Shown here in pieces: positions 30,872 to 38,922 of a DNA stretch of 64,000 nt. How positions within the stretch are numbered: position 1 is the first letter of the stretch; each line of letters opens with the position of its first letter. The DNA lies in contig NZ_SODP01000001.1 of assembly GCF_004365355.1 (NCBI RefSeq), positions 372,001 through 436,000 on the forward strand. The letters are read 5' to 3'. Source of the stretch: Kribbella pratensis. GTDB lineage: Bacteria > Actinomycetota > Actinomycetes > Propionibacteriales > Kribbellaceae. The position numbers and the translations under genes are program-made. The notes under the pieces were generated by a model. It made no database searches and had not been told where the DNA came from. It was given only the letters and a program-made list of their open reading frames with translations.

Positions 30872-33448
30872 ATGACCGACCACGAGATCCGGATCGCGCT
30901 GGTTCTGAACGGTGGCGTCAGCCTGGCGGTCTGGATGGGCGGGGTGACGCACGAGCTGGATCTGATCCGGCGTGCGTCCGGCGGGTCCGATGCGCCGCCG
31001 TCCCAGCCGTACGACGCTGTGCTCGCGGACCGCTGGCGGGAGTTGTGCCATCGGGGCGAGGAGCGGCGGCGTGTGGTGGTCGACGTGATCGCGGGGACGA
31101 GTGCCGGCGGCCTCAACGGTTCGTTGCTGGCGACAGCGATCGCGAACGGTTCGACGCTGGACCCCGACGGCGACAACGGTCCCTGGCTGCGACAGAAGTG
31201 GGTCGGGCTCGGATCGCTCGACGTCGGCAAGCTGGTGCCGTCGGCCGGCGTGAAGACGACATCGGTGCTCGACGGCAAGTACTTCCTGCAGCAGCTCGAG
31301 GACCTGCTCAAGGGCGTGGCCGACGCGGGTGACAGCGACGCCGAGGAGCCGGTGACGTTGTTCGTCACGGCGTCGGGGCTGGGCGTGCAGCAGTTCAAGG
31401 CCAAGGACGCGGCCGGGCAGGCGTTCGTCGTACCGGATCATCGGTACCTGTACGGGTTCACGAGCGAGGACGCGCCGACGTACGACGGGGCCAGGCGCAA
31501 GTTCTCGGTCAAGGACAAGAACGGGCTGAAGGACACCGAGCTGCTCGCGCGGGCGGCGCGCGCATCCGCGTCGTTCCCGGCCGCGTTCGGTCCGGTTCTG
31601 GAGACGCCCGAGCTGGCCGCGAGCCCGCCGCGGATGCAGCCCGGTCCGGCCGAGGCGGGATCGTGGCTGGTGGACGGCGGCGTGCTCGACAACGCGCCGT
31701 TCGGTCCCGTGCTCGACGTGGTCGCCCGGCGGCCGGTGACCGGCAAGGCCACCCGCTACGTGCTGTACGTCGTACCGTCCGCGGGGATCGGGCACGCGTC
31801 GACTGCGTTGCCCGGTGCAAAGGAGCCGAGCTGGCGGGTGGCCGCATTGTCCGCGGTGCAGTTCCCGCGCGAAGTGGACTTCCGGTCCGACGTCGAGCAG
31901 CTCGAGCGGTTGCTGCTGGAGGCGGACGCGTCCTGGTCCGACACCCAGCGGCTCTTTGACCGTTGCCTGAAGCAACCAGAAGAGCGGGCCCGGTTGAAGG
32001 CGGCGGCGACGGCGCTGCAACCGGCGTACTCGCGCGGTCGTGCGGCCGGCGGCGTGTGGGAGGCCGTGACGATCGCGAGCCACGACCAGTCGACCGTGCT
32101 GGATGCCGCGACCGCGCTGTCGGAGCCGGAGATCGACGAGATCCTCGCGACCGACCATCCGTGGGTGCCGGGGCCGGACGGTTCGACGACCGCCGTACGC
32201 AACGATGCCGACGGCAACCCGAGCTGGCTGTGGGGGACCGGGGCGGCCGAGCGCACCGTCCGGCTGATCCTGCGTTCGCTGCGGAATCAGATCAGCAAGG
32301 CGCCGCGCGCCGAGCGTGCGGAGTTGGACAAACGGCTGACCGCCACGAGCGACTGTCTGATGAAGGTGCAGGCTGTCCGCGACGCTCTCGACGACGCGTT
32401 GGCTGCGGCGCATCTGGACCTGCGACCGGCCGGTGGGGCGGAGGCGGTTGCGGTTGGGTTGAACGACATCTTCGAGCAGTTGCAGATCCAGCGGGCGCTC
32501 GGTGACGCCTTCGCCGAGCTGGTCGCGATCGTCGGCTGGGAGCTCGTCGACACAGCGCTCGAAGTAGAGATCGTGTCTCGCTGTACGTCGGCGCGCACGC
32601 CGCAGCAGCGCAGCGCGCCGTTCCAGTTCCTGCGGCTCGGGCCGGACATTCCACTCGCCGTACTCGACGAACTCCAGGAAGGCTCGATCGCGAACCAGCT
32701 CAACGAGCGCATCCTGTACGGCAGTCAGGTCGGGCATTTCGGCGCGTTCGGCGCGGCCGACTGGCGGCGGTGGGACTGGTTGATGGGCCGGCTGCACTGC
32801 GTCGCGCATCTCGGCGCGATGCTCGGTGCGGACGGGGACTGGATCCGCGAGACCCAGCGGCAGGTGCTTCAGGCCGAGGGCTGGGAGATCAAAGCTGTCG
32901 CCGAGCGGATCGAGCGGCTGGCCCAGGACTTCCCGGTCGATGCCGGGATCGGGGCGCTGGTGACGATGCGCAACGAGCTCAACGCGTCGCCCGAGGGCCG
33001 TGCGATCACCAAGGGCATTGCGGACCGGATGGTCGACGTCTCGTCCGGTCTCGGTCCCGAGGTCGGCAACTGGGTGAAGGCTGCCGCGGGCCGCAAGCAT
33101 CAGCCCGGTTCGTGGCTGCTGCGCACGGCGCGCTGGTTCACCGAGCCGGCCCGGCAGACGGCCTGGGAGCGGATGGTCCGCGGCGCCAAGCTGACTCCGG
33201 CGCAGCGGCCGCAGATCTTCGAGCCATGGTTGCCTGTAGCAACAGCTGTGATCGGCATCCTGCTGCTGATCCTCGCGGGCACCGTCGACTCCTTACGGCT
33301 CCTCACAGCGCTTCTCGCCGGAGCGGTGCTTGCTTTGAGCGCCGTACTCGGTGTCGTCACCTGGTACGTACGGCGCGCCCGCCGGCGGATCCGCGGGTGG
33401 CTCGAGCGGCGGATGCCGGAGATCAGTCCAGAGTCACGAAATCAATGA
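30872..33448 (+). CDS. Patatin-like phospholipase with C-terminal membrane anchor
   Basis: An 858-residue protein. The patatin fold is at the N-terminus: oxyanion loop NGGVSLAVWMGG (13-24), nucleophile elbow GTSAGG with Ser77, and the catalytic aspartate in the VDGGVLDN motif (Asp268). A long helical region (DUF3376-like) fills residues about 300-780. Two membrane helices (about 786-805 and 808-830) and a basic tail follow. Ser/Asp-dyad patatins hydrolyse acyl esters of membrane lipids; this one would be anchored with the active site on the cytosolic side. No signal peptide is seen. Its 3' end overlaps the convergent DUF3097 gene by 26 bases. Confidence 0.88.
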   Translation: MTDHEIRIALVLNGGVSLAVWMGGVTHELDLIRRASGGSDAPPSQPYDAVLADRWRELCHRGEERRRVVVDVIAGTSAGGLNGSLLATAIANGSTLDPDGDNGPWLRQKWVGLGSLDVGKLVPSAGVKTTSVLDGKYFLQQLEDLLKGVADAGDSDAEEPVTLFVTASGLGVQQFKAKDAAGQAFVVPDHRYLYGFTSEDAPTYDGARRKFSVKDKNGLKDTELLARAARASASFPAAFGPVLETPELAASPPRMQPGPAEAGSWLVDGGVLDNAPFGPVLDVVARRPVTGKATRYVLYVVPSAGIGHASTALPGAKEPSWRVAALSAVQFPREVDFRSDVEQLERLLLEADASWSDTQRLFDRCLKQPEERARLKAAATALQPAYSRGRAAGGVWEAVTIASHDQSTVLDAATALSEPEIDEILATDHPWVPGPDGSTTAVRNDADGNPSWLWGTGAAERTVRLILRSLRNQISKAPRAERAELDKRLTATSDCLMKVQAVRDALDDALAAAHLDLRPAGGAEAVAVGLNDIFEQLQIQRALGDAFAELVAIVGWELVDTALEVEIVSRCTSARTPQQRSAPFQFLRLGPDIPLAVLDELQEGSIANQLNERILYGSQVGHFGAFGAADWRRWDWLMGRLHCVAHLGAMLGADGDWIRETQRQVLQAEGWEIKAVAERIERLAQDFPVDAGIGALVTMRNELNASPEGRAITKGIADRMVDVSSGLGPEVGNWVKAAAGRKHQPGSWLLRTARWFTEPARQTAWERMVRGAKLTPAQRPQIFEPWLPVATAVIGILLLILAGTVDSLRLLTALLAGAVLALSAVLGVVTWYVRRARRRIRGWLERRMPEISPESRNQ

Positions 33449-34247
33449 GCTCCTCGACCCGGCCGAGCAGCGCCGGGTCGAGGTCGGCGAAGCTGTTGAC
33501 CTTGGACAGGATGTGCTTCCAGGCGGCGGCGACGTCGGCCTGATCGGTGGCCGGCCAGCCGAAGGACTGCAGCACGCCCTTCTTCCAGTCCTGACCCTTC
33601 GGGATCCGCGGCCACGCCTTGATCCCGACCGACGACGGCTTCACCGCTTCCCAGATGTCGATGAACGGGTGGCCGACAACGCGCACATAGCGGTTGCTGA
33701 CCTGCGCGGCGATCTTCGATTCCTTCGATCCCTCGACCAGGTGATCGACGAGTACGCCGAGGCGCCGGCCGGGGGCGGGCTGGAACCGGTTGACGATCTC
33801 GACCAGATCGTCGACGCCCTCGAGGTACTCGACCACGACGCCCTCGATCCGCAGGTCGTCGCCCCAGACCTTCTCGACCAGCTCGGCGTCGTGCCGGCCC
33901 TCGACGTAGATCCGGCTGGCGCGCGCGACCTTGGCCCGGACGTTGTCGACCGCGACCGAGCCGGACGCGGTGCGGGTCTTCTTCGCCGGGCCGGCCTTCT
34001 TCGGCGGCTTCAGGCTGACCGGCTTGCCGTCGATCCAGAAGCCCGGACCGAGCGGGTACGTGCGGATCTTGCCGTGCCGGTCCTCGAGGTCGACGACGCC
34101 GTGCTCCCAGCGCACGATCGCGCCGACGAACCCCGACGTGGGCTCCTCGACGACCATCCCCTTCTCGATCTCGACCTCGACGGTCCGCCCGTTCTTCGGC
34201 TTACGCCAGTCCCCACTGAGCACGTCGTTCCCATACCTGTCAGCCAC
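33423..34247 (-). CDS. DUF3097 family protein with TOPRIM-like domain
   Basis: A 274-residue protein of a family confined largely to actinobacteria. The N-terminal part (residues 1-80) is a small beta-rich domain. Residues about 110-200 look like a TOPRIM nucleotidyl-binding fold: Glu116 in RIYVEGRHDAELVEKVWGD and Asp168 in LGVLVDHLVEGSKES stand where the metal-binding acids occur. TOPRIM domains act in topoisomerases, primases and nucleases, but no activity is established for this family. In many actinobacteria it sits beside hemW; here it is about 14.5 kb away. Its tail overlaps the patatin gene tail. Confidence 0.85.
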   Translation of the reverse strand: MADRYGNDVLSGDWRKPKNGRTVEVEIEKGMVVEEPTSGFVGAIVRWEHGVVDLEDRHGKIRTYPLGPGFWIDGKPVSLKPPKKAGPAKKTRTASGSVAVDNVRAKVARASRIYVEGRHDAELVEKVWGDDLRIEGVVVEYLEGVDDLVEIVNRFQPAPGRRLGVLVDHLVEGSKESKIAAQVSNRYVRVVGHPFIDIWEAVKPSSVGIKAWPRIPKGQDWKKGVLQSFGWPATDQADVAAAWKHILSKVNSFADLDPALLGRVEELIDFVTLD

Positions 34248-34345
34248 GCGCCCAACGCTATGACCCCCGTCTGTCCTTCCCCCTCAACCACACACCCCTT
34301 TCTCGCCGAGTCGCGCAGATGACGGCGGGGTTCCGGGTCCCGGGA

Positions 34346-34404
34346 GGTGTGGACATGGTCTGGGGGTGTGGACATTGTCTCGGGAGTGTGGACATTGTCT
34401 GGGG
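34346..34404. repeat. Three tandem 19-20-base repeats
   Basis: Copies at 34346-34364, 34365-34384 and 34385-34404 begin GTGTGGACAT followed by T or G, GTCT and a G-run. The TGTGGACAT word also precedes the related hairpin at 53504-53543, so the two belong to one compound element. The copies abut with no spacers, so this is not a CRISPR array. Confidence 0.85.
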
Positions 34405-34438
34405 GATGGGGACAGGAAATAGCTTGTCTCCAGGCCCC
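34399..34438. repeat. Hairpin element, copy A of a dispersed repeat
   Basis: Two 17-base arms, TGGGGGATGGGGACAGG and CTTGTCTCCAGGCCCCA, flank the loop AAATAG. Several mismatches at DNA level become G:U pairs in RNA. It aligns over its whole length with copy B at 53504-53543, including the flanking TGTGGACAT on the left and a TGTCTCC/TGTCCCC word on the right. Since the permease gene (minus strand) ends 134 bases away, a role as transcript end is possible. Confidence 0.75.
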
Positions 34439-34572
34439 ATGGGATGTCTCCCGCCACCGCACTATCCACCTAGAGGAACCACATCACGCCCGTGTCCACG
34501 CCTCACACCGCAACGACCGGCAGCATCATGCAGCCCGGGGACGGACCACATCCGGCCCAGAAACCCCAACTG

Positions 34573-36108
34573 CTAGTACGTGGGAGCGGCGTGCGTGGCT
34601 GTGGTCCGCCGGCTGGAAGCGGTCGCCGTGAGGGCGAAGTACGCGAGGAAACCGACGGCCAGGCCGACGGCCCACGAGTAGTCGTAGAGCGGTTTGAGGA
34701 ACGGGATCAGGCCGTCCTGTGGGAACGGGCCGGCGCCCGGGTTCGAGTACGCGCCGCCGACGGCGAGCAGTGAGCCGAGGAGGGTCGCGACGACACCGCG
34801 CCAGTTCCAGCCGGCGGCGTACCAGTAGCGGCCGTTCGGTTGATAGAGGTCGGCGAGGAACAAGTTGGTCCGGTCGATCAGCCAGTACCCCGCGATCAGC
34901 ACACCGGCCACCGATGCGAGCAGACCGCCGTAGAACGACAGCCAGACGAAGATGTAGATCGACGGGTCCGAGATCAGCCGCCACGGCTGGATCACGATGC
35001 CGATCACGCCGGTCACCAGACCCGCGGTCCGGAAGTTCAGCCAGCGCGGCAACGCGTTCGCGAAGTCGTACGACGGACTCACCACGTTGGCTGCGACGTT
35101 GCAGGACATCGTCGCGAGGATCGCCATAATCAGGCCGATCGTGACGATCACCGGGTTCTCGAACCGGCGGGTGAGCTCGACCGGGTCCCAGATCGCCGAG
35201 CCGTACAGCACGACCGTGCCGGAGGTGGTGATGATCGAGACCAGCGCGATGAACGACATCGTCGTCGGCAGGCCGATGATCTGCCCCCAGACCTGTTGCC
35301 GCTGGCCCTTTCCGAACCGGGTGAAGTCCGGCATGTTCAGCGACAGCGTGGCCCAGAACGCGATCATGCCCATCAGCGACGGTGCGAAGATCTTCCAGAA
35401 GTCGGCGTCCCAGCCGAGCTTCGACGGCTGCGACAGGATCGGCCCGAAACCGCCGGCCTTGACCAGGATCGCGACCATCAGCGCCACGAACGCGACCGTC
35501 ACCAGCGGCGCCGCCCAGTTCTCGAACCGGCGCAGACCCTCGATACCGCGGAAGATCAGCACCATCTGCAGCACCCAGAAGAACGCGAAGCTCAGCCACA
35601 TCGTCCACGGATGACCGCCGATCGCCGACGCGTTCAGCCAGCCCTTGCCGAACAGCTCGCCGACGATCACGTAGATCGCCTGGCCGCCGATCCAGGTCTG
35701 GATCCCGAACCAGCCGCAGGCGATGAACGCCCGCAGCAGCGCCGGGAAGTTCGCGCCGCGGACGCCGTAGAACGCCCGCGCGAACACCGGGAACGGGATG
35801 CCGTACTTCGTTCCCGCGTGACTGTTCAGCAGCAGCGGGACGAGCACGATCAGGTTCCCCAGCGTGATGGTGAGGAACGCCTGCAACCAGTTCATCCCGA
35901 TCGCGACCAGCCCGGACGCGAGCAGGTAGCTGGGGATGTTGTGCGCCATCCCCATCCACAGCGCCGCGTAGTTGTACGTCGTCCACGTCCGCTCGGGCAA
36001 CCGGGTCGGCGCGAGCTCGGCATTCGCGTACGGACTGTTCGCCAGCGCGCCGGGATCGGTCAGTTCGACCCGTCCGTCGGAGTGAACAGTCTGCTCAATC
36101 GTGGCCAT
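34573..36108 (-). CDS. NCS1 family permease (nucleobase/hydantoin/allantoin type)
   Basis: A 511-residue, 12-span transporter of the nucleobase:cation symporter-1 family. Family landmarks are the ERTWTTYNYAALWMGMAHNI start (residues about 38-57), the substrate-site helix GWFGIQTWIGGQAIY (near 130) and the SLNMPDFTRFGKG block (near 245). Relatives such as Mhp1, PucI and CodB take up hydantoins, allantoin or cytosine with Na+ or H+. No purine or hydantoin catabolic enzyme is adjacent, so the substrate is open. The ATG at 36108 is preferred to 36186 because the family N-terminus starts there. Confidence 0.88.
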   Translation of the reverse strand: MATIEQTVHSDGRVELTDPGALANSPYANAELAPTRLPERTWTTYNYAALWMGMAHNIPSYLLASGLVAIGMNWLQAFLTITLGNLIVLVPLLLNSHAGTKYGIPFPVFARAFYGVRGANFPALLRAFIACGWFGIQTWIGGQAIYVIVGELFGKGWLNASAIGGHPWTMWLSFAFFWVLQMVLIFRGIEGLRRFENWAAPLVTVAFVALMVAILVKAGGFGPILSQPSKLGWDADFWKIFAPSLMGMIAFWATLSLNMPDFTRFGKGQRQQVWGQIIGLPTTMSFIALVSIITTSGTVVLYGSAIWDPVELTRRFENPVIVTIGLIMAILATMSCNVAANVVSPSYDFANALPRWLNFRTAGLVTGVIGIVIQPWRLISDPSIYIFVWLSFYGGLLASVAGVLIAGYWLIDRTNLFLADLYQPNGRYWYAAGWNWRGVVATLLGSLLAVGGAYSNPGAGPFPQDGLIPFLKPLYDYSWAVGLAVGFLAYFALTATASSRRTTATHAAPTY

Positions 36109-36198
36109 GAGGTACCACCCCATCCGGTCGGGCGATGTCCGTTCCGAACAAGTTGCGCGACGAGATGACGTCGTGTCAACGGACAACTACCCGAAAGG

Positions 36199-36969
36199 TC
36201 ATCCCGGGCCGAGAAGCGGCAGGCTCGGGCGTTGCGGCGTGCCCAAGACCTGGTAGCCGCGACGGATCGCGTCCTGGAGTTTCTCGACCGGCCATGGCCA
36301 GTCCTCGGTGTGCTTGAGCGCGTCGTCGAGCGGCGTACCGGCGTGGTGCAGCGTCGAGATCGTGTTGGCGACCTTGCCCAGGTCGATCGCCTGGTCGCGG
36401 GCGAACTCGATGTCGACGACGGCGCCGTGCCCGGGGACGATCTTGGTTGCCGCGGTCATCATCCCGACCGCGGCTTCGATCGTGTCCGGCCACTCGAGCG
36501 GGAACGAGTCCTCGCCGTACGACGGCGGCGCCGACTCCTCGAGCAGATCGCCGACGAAGACCACTTCCACATCCGGTACGACGACGACCGTGTCGCCGGA
36601 CGTGTGCGCGTTGCCGACGTACAGGAGCTCGACGCGACGGTCGCCGAGGTCGATCACCTTGGCGGCGGCGAACGTCGTACCGGCGAGGTTCTCCTCGGCC
36701 GCGGCGTTCTCGTGCAGGTAGACGGTGGCGTCGGTGAAGACGCCGTTACCGGCGACGTGGTCGAAGTGTGCGTGGGTGTTGACGACCCAGCGGACGGGCA
36801 GGTCGGTCAGCTCGCGGATGTGTTCACGCAGCTGCTCGGCCTCTTCGGTGGTGGCGCGGGTGTCGATCACCAGTGCGCCATCGGATCCGACGACCAGGCC
36901 GACGTTCAGGTCCCATTCGTCGTACCGCCGAACCCAGGTGCGATCGCCGATCTCGGCCCACTCACTCAT
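36199..36969 (-). CDS. Metallo-beta-lactamase fold hydrolase
   Basis: A 256-residue metallo-hydrolase with the zinc motif THAHFDH (His66, His68, Asp70, His71), a further histidine in GNAHTSGD, an aspartate in VFVGDLLE and a histidine in VPGHG. The layout resembles class B beta-lactamase/glyoxalase II relatives of the QuiP/PqqB-like type. There is no signal peptide. The gene is followed by the NCS1 permease on the same strand (90-base gap) and divergent from the ThuA gene. The substrate is unknown. Confidence 0.85.
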   Translation of the reverse strand: MSEWAEIGDRTWVRRYDEWDLNVGLVVGSDGALVIDTRATTEEAEQLREHIRELTDLPVRWVVNTHAHFDHVAGNGVFTDATVYLHENAAAEENLAGTTFAAAKVIDLGDRRVELLYVGNAHTSGDTVVVVPDVEVVFVGDLLEESAPPSYGEDSFPLEWPDTIEAAVGMMTAATKIVPGHGAVVDIEFARDQAIDLGKVANTISTLHHAGTPLDDALKHTEDWPWPVEKLQDAIRRGYQVLGTPQRPSLPLLGPG

Positions 36970-37038
36970 GCCCCCGACACTACTTGCTGAGCACGTCGCC
37001 CTTGGCAAGCCCTCTCCCCGGGACTTAGGCTCGCAAGT

Positions 37039-37066
37039 GTTCCGATCGGAACGTCGAAACTTTCGA
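37039..37066. promoter_or_regulatory. Two adjacent palindromes before the ThuA gene
   Basis: GTTCCGATCGGAAC (37039-37052) is a perfect 14-base palindrome and TCGAAACTTTCGA (37054-37066) a perfect 13-base palindrome with one central base. They lie 13-40 bases before the ThuA start codon. The second has the shape of actinobacterial LacI-family operators. They may be sites for two regulators or for cooperative binding; no regulator gene is adjacent. Confidence 0.65.
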
Positions 37067-37078
37067 AGGGTGGTCGGT

Positions 37079-37729
37079 GTGACGACACGACGTGCTGTGG
37101 TGGTCCGGGGCGGCTGGGAAGGGCACTCCCCGGTCGAGGCGACCGACCTGTTCATCCCGTTCCTGAAGGAGAACGGCTACGAGGTCACGGTCTCCGACAC
37201 GACCGCGACCTACCTCGAGCTCGACGGCGTCGACCTCATCGTGCAGTGCGTGACGATGAGCGAGATCGAGCCCGAGCACTTCAAGGGCCTGGAGGCGGCG
37301 ATCCGGCGCGGCACCGGGTTCGCCGGCTGGCACGGCGGTATCGCGGACTCGTTCCGCAAGAACGTTGACTACAGCTTCATCACCGGCGGGCAGTTCATCT
37401 CACACCCGCACGGCTTCACCGACTACCGGGTCGACATCGTGCCTGAGAAGGCCGACCACCCGATCGTCCAGGGCATCGAGCACTTCGACGTGCACACCGA
37501 GCAGTACTACGTGCACTACGACCCGACCAACAACGTGCTCGCGACGACGACGTTCGAGTCGCACCCGGACTACCCGTGGATCGAGGGCGCGGTGATGCCG
37601 GCGGTCTGGACCCGCACCTGGGGTGAGGGCAAGGTCTTCGTCTGCACGGTCGGCCACAAGCTGGACGACCTGGAGACGCCCGAGGTACGCACGATCATCG
37701 AGCGGGGGCTGCTGTGGGCGAGCAAGTGA
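37079..37729 (+). CDS. ThuA domain protein (trehalose-utilisation type)
   Basis: A 216-residue protein of the ThuA family, which has a class I glutamine amidotransferase-like fold but usually no complete catalytic triad. Conserved pieces are VVVRGGWEGHSPVEA (residues 7-21), GTGFAGWHGGI (near 79-89) and a final VGHKLDD block. In rhizobia ThuAB converts trehalose and related disaccharides to 3-keto derivatives. The downstream overlapping Gfo/Idh/MocA oxidoreductase is the expected ThuB-type partner. The start is a GTG at 37079 preceded by GAAGGGTGG. Confidence 0.85.
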   Translation: MTTRRAVVVRGGWEGHSPVEATDLFIPFLKENGYEVTVSDTTATYLELDGVDLIVQCVTMSEIEPEHFKGLEAAIRRGTGFAGWHGGIADSFRKNVDYSFITGGQFISHPHGFTDYRVDIVPEKADHPIVQGIEHFDVHTEQYYVHYDPTNNVLATTTFESHPDYPWIEGAVMPAVWTRTWGEGKVFVCTVGHKLDDLETPEVRTIIERGLLWASK

Positions 37730-38817
37730 CCAACATCGGCATCGTCGGCACCGGAGTCATCTCCGGCACGTACCTCGACCACCTGGGCAAGCTGCCAGGT
37801 GTCGACGTGGTCGCAGTGGCCGACCTGGACCGTAGCCGCGCCGAAGCGATCGCGGACCAGCACGAGGGCATCCGCGCACTCACACCGGACGAGCTGTACG
37901 CCGCGGACGACGTCGAGATCGTGCTCAACCTGACCATCCCGGCGGCGCACGCTCCGGTGCACCAGGCCGCGATGGAAGCTGGCAAGCACGTGTACGGCGA
38001 GAAGCCGCTGGCTGCGGACCGCACCGCCGCGGAGCCGCTGCTCAAGTACGCCGCCGCGAACAACCTCCGGGTCGGCTGCGCACCGGACACCGTGCTCGGG
38101 ACGGGAACCCAGACCGCTCGCGCAGTGATCGACCGCGGCGACATCGGCGTACCGCATGCGGCTTTTGCGGCCTTCACCACACCAGGCCACGAGCTGTGGC
38201 ACCCGGCGCCGGAGTTCTACTACCAGCCGGGTGGCGGCCCGGTCCTCGACATGGGGCCGTACTACGTGACCAGTCTGGTCACCCTGCTCGGTCCGGTACG
38301 CCGGGTCACCGCGCGAGCTGGTCAGTCGAAGCAGGAGCGCAAGATCCACACCGGTCCGCGGGCGGGTACGACGTTCCCGGTCGAGGTGCCGACGCACGTC
38401 ACCGGCGTGCTTGAGCACGAGTCCGGTGCGTTGACCACGGTGTTGATGTCGTTCGACGTCTGGGCCGCCCGGCTGCCGCGGATCGAAGTACACGGGACCG
38501 AGGGCAGCCTGTCGGTGCCGGACCCCAATACCTTCGACGGCACGGTCGAGATCGCCACGGCGGCGCAGCGCGAGTGGACCGAGGTCTCCGTCGCCGGTGG
38601 GTACGCCGGTGCTGGTCGGGGCGTCGGTGTGGCGGACATGGCGCGGGCACTGCGTCGCGGTGAGCCACACCGTGCTGACGGAGCGTTGGCGTACCACGTG
38701 CTCGACGTACTCGAGTCACTGCTCGACGCGGCGGTCCAGGATCAGCCTGTGGACGTCGCGAGTACGGTCGAGCGGCCTGCCGCCGTACCGTTGGGAGCGT
38801 CGCCCGAGACAGCATGA
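37726..38817 (+). CDS. Gfo/Idh/MocA family oxidoreductase (ThuB-like)
   Basis: A 363-residue NAD(P)-dependent sugar oxidoreductase. The Rossmann motif GIVGTGVISG is at 4-13 and the EKPLA motif, with the catalytic lysine, near 93-97; the C-terminal half is the substrate domain (GGGPVLDMGPYYV). It probably oxidises a sugar at C3 or a similar position, working with the ThuA protein. The GTG at 37726 overlaps the ThuA stop (GTGA); an upstream GTG at 37714 with GGGGG before it is an alternative. Confidence 0.87.
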   Translation: MTNIGIVGTGVISGTYLDHLGKLPGVDVVAVADLDRSRAEAIADQHEGIRALTPDELYAADDVEIVLNLTIPAAHAPVHQAAMEAGKHVYGEKPLAADRTAAEPLLKYAAANNLRVGCAPDTVLGTGTQTARAVIDRGDIGVPHAAFAAFTTPGHELWHPAPEFYYQPGGGPVLDMGPYYVTSLVTLLGPVRRVTARAGQSKQERKIHTGPRAGTTFPVEVPTHVTGVLEHESGALTTVLMSFDVWAARLPRIEVHGTEGSLSVPDPNTFDGTVEIATAAQREWTEVSVAGGYAGAGRGVGVADMARALRRGEPHRADGALAYHVLDVLESLLDAAVQDQPVDVASTVERPAAVPLGASPETA

Positions 38818-38864
38818 GATCCGCCCCACGCCGCAACGTGTCCGTGTCGGCTCCCACGGCTCGG

Positions 38865-38894
38865 TAGACTGGCACTCGGAACTTTCGAGTGCCA
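38865..38894 (+). promoter_or_regulatory. hrcA promoter with CIRCE element
   Basis: TGGCACTC (38870-38877), a 9-base gap and GAGTGCCA (38887-38894) form the CIRCE operator, the established binding site of HrcA. The -10 box TAGACT (38865-38870) touches its left end. HrcA therefore represses its own hrcA-dnaJ operon until heat or misfolded protein titrates GroE. Confidence 0.92.
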
Positions 38895-38922
38895 AGGTCG
38901 ATCGAGAAAGGGTGGTGCGCGC

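Larger units (their letters stand above)
34248..34572. other. Repeat-rich intergenic region, no gene
   Basis: These 325 bases between the DUF3097 start and the permease stop contain no convincing gene. They hold three tandem copies of a GTGTGGACAT-type unit (34346-34404) and a hairpin element (34399-34438), listed separately. The part next to DUF3097 (34250-34340) should carry its promoter, although no clear -35/-10 pair is seen. The stretch 34441-34572 shows nothing I can name. Confidence 0.7.

Noticed and set aside
30404-33100. An 898-codon open frame on the minus strand opposite the patatin gene
   Set aside because: It is antisense to a gene with clear catalytic motifs, it overlaps the lipoprotein start, and it contains no recognisable domain.
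30872-33448. Patatin gene considered as a CBASS-type effector
   Set aside because: No cyclic-oligonucleotide synthase or ubiquitin-like accessory gene is nearby, and the domain layout with a C-terminal membrane anchor differs from CapV.
34346-34404. Short tandem repeats considered as a CRISPR array
   Set aside because: The units are 19-20 bases and directly adjacent, so there are no spacers, and no cas genes are present.
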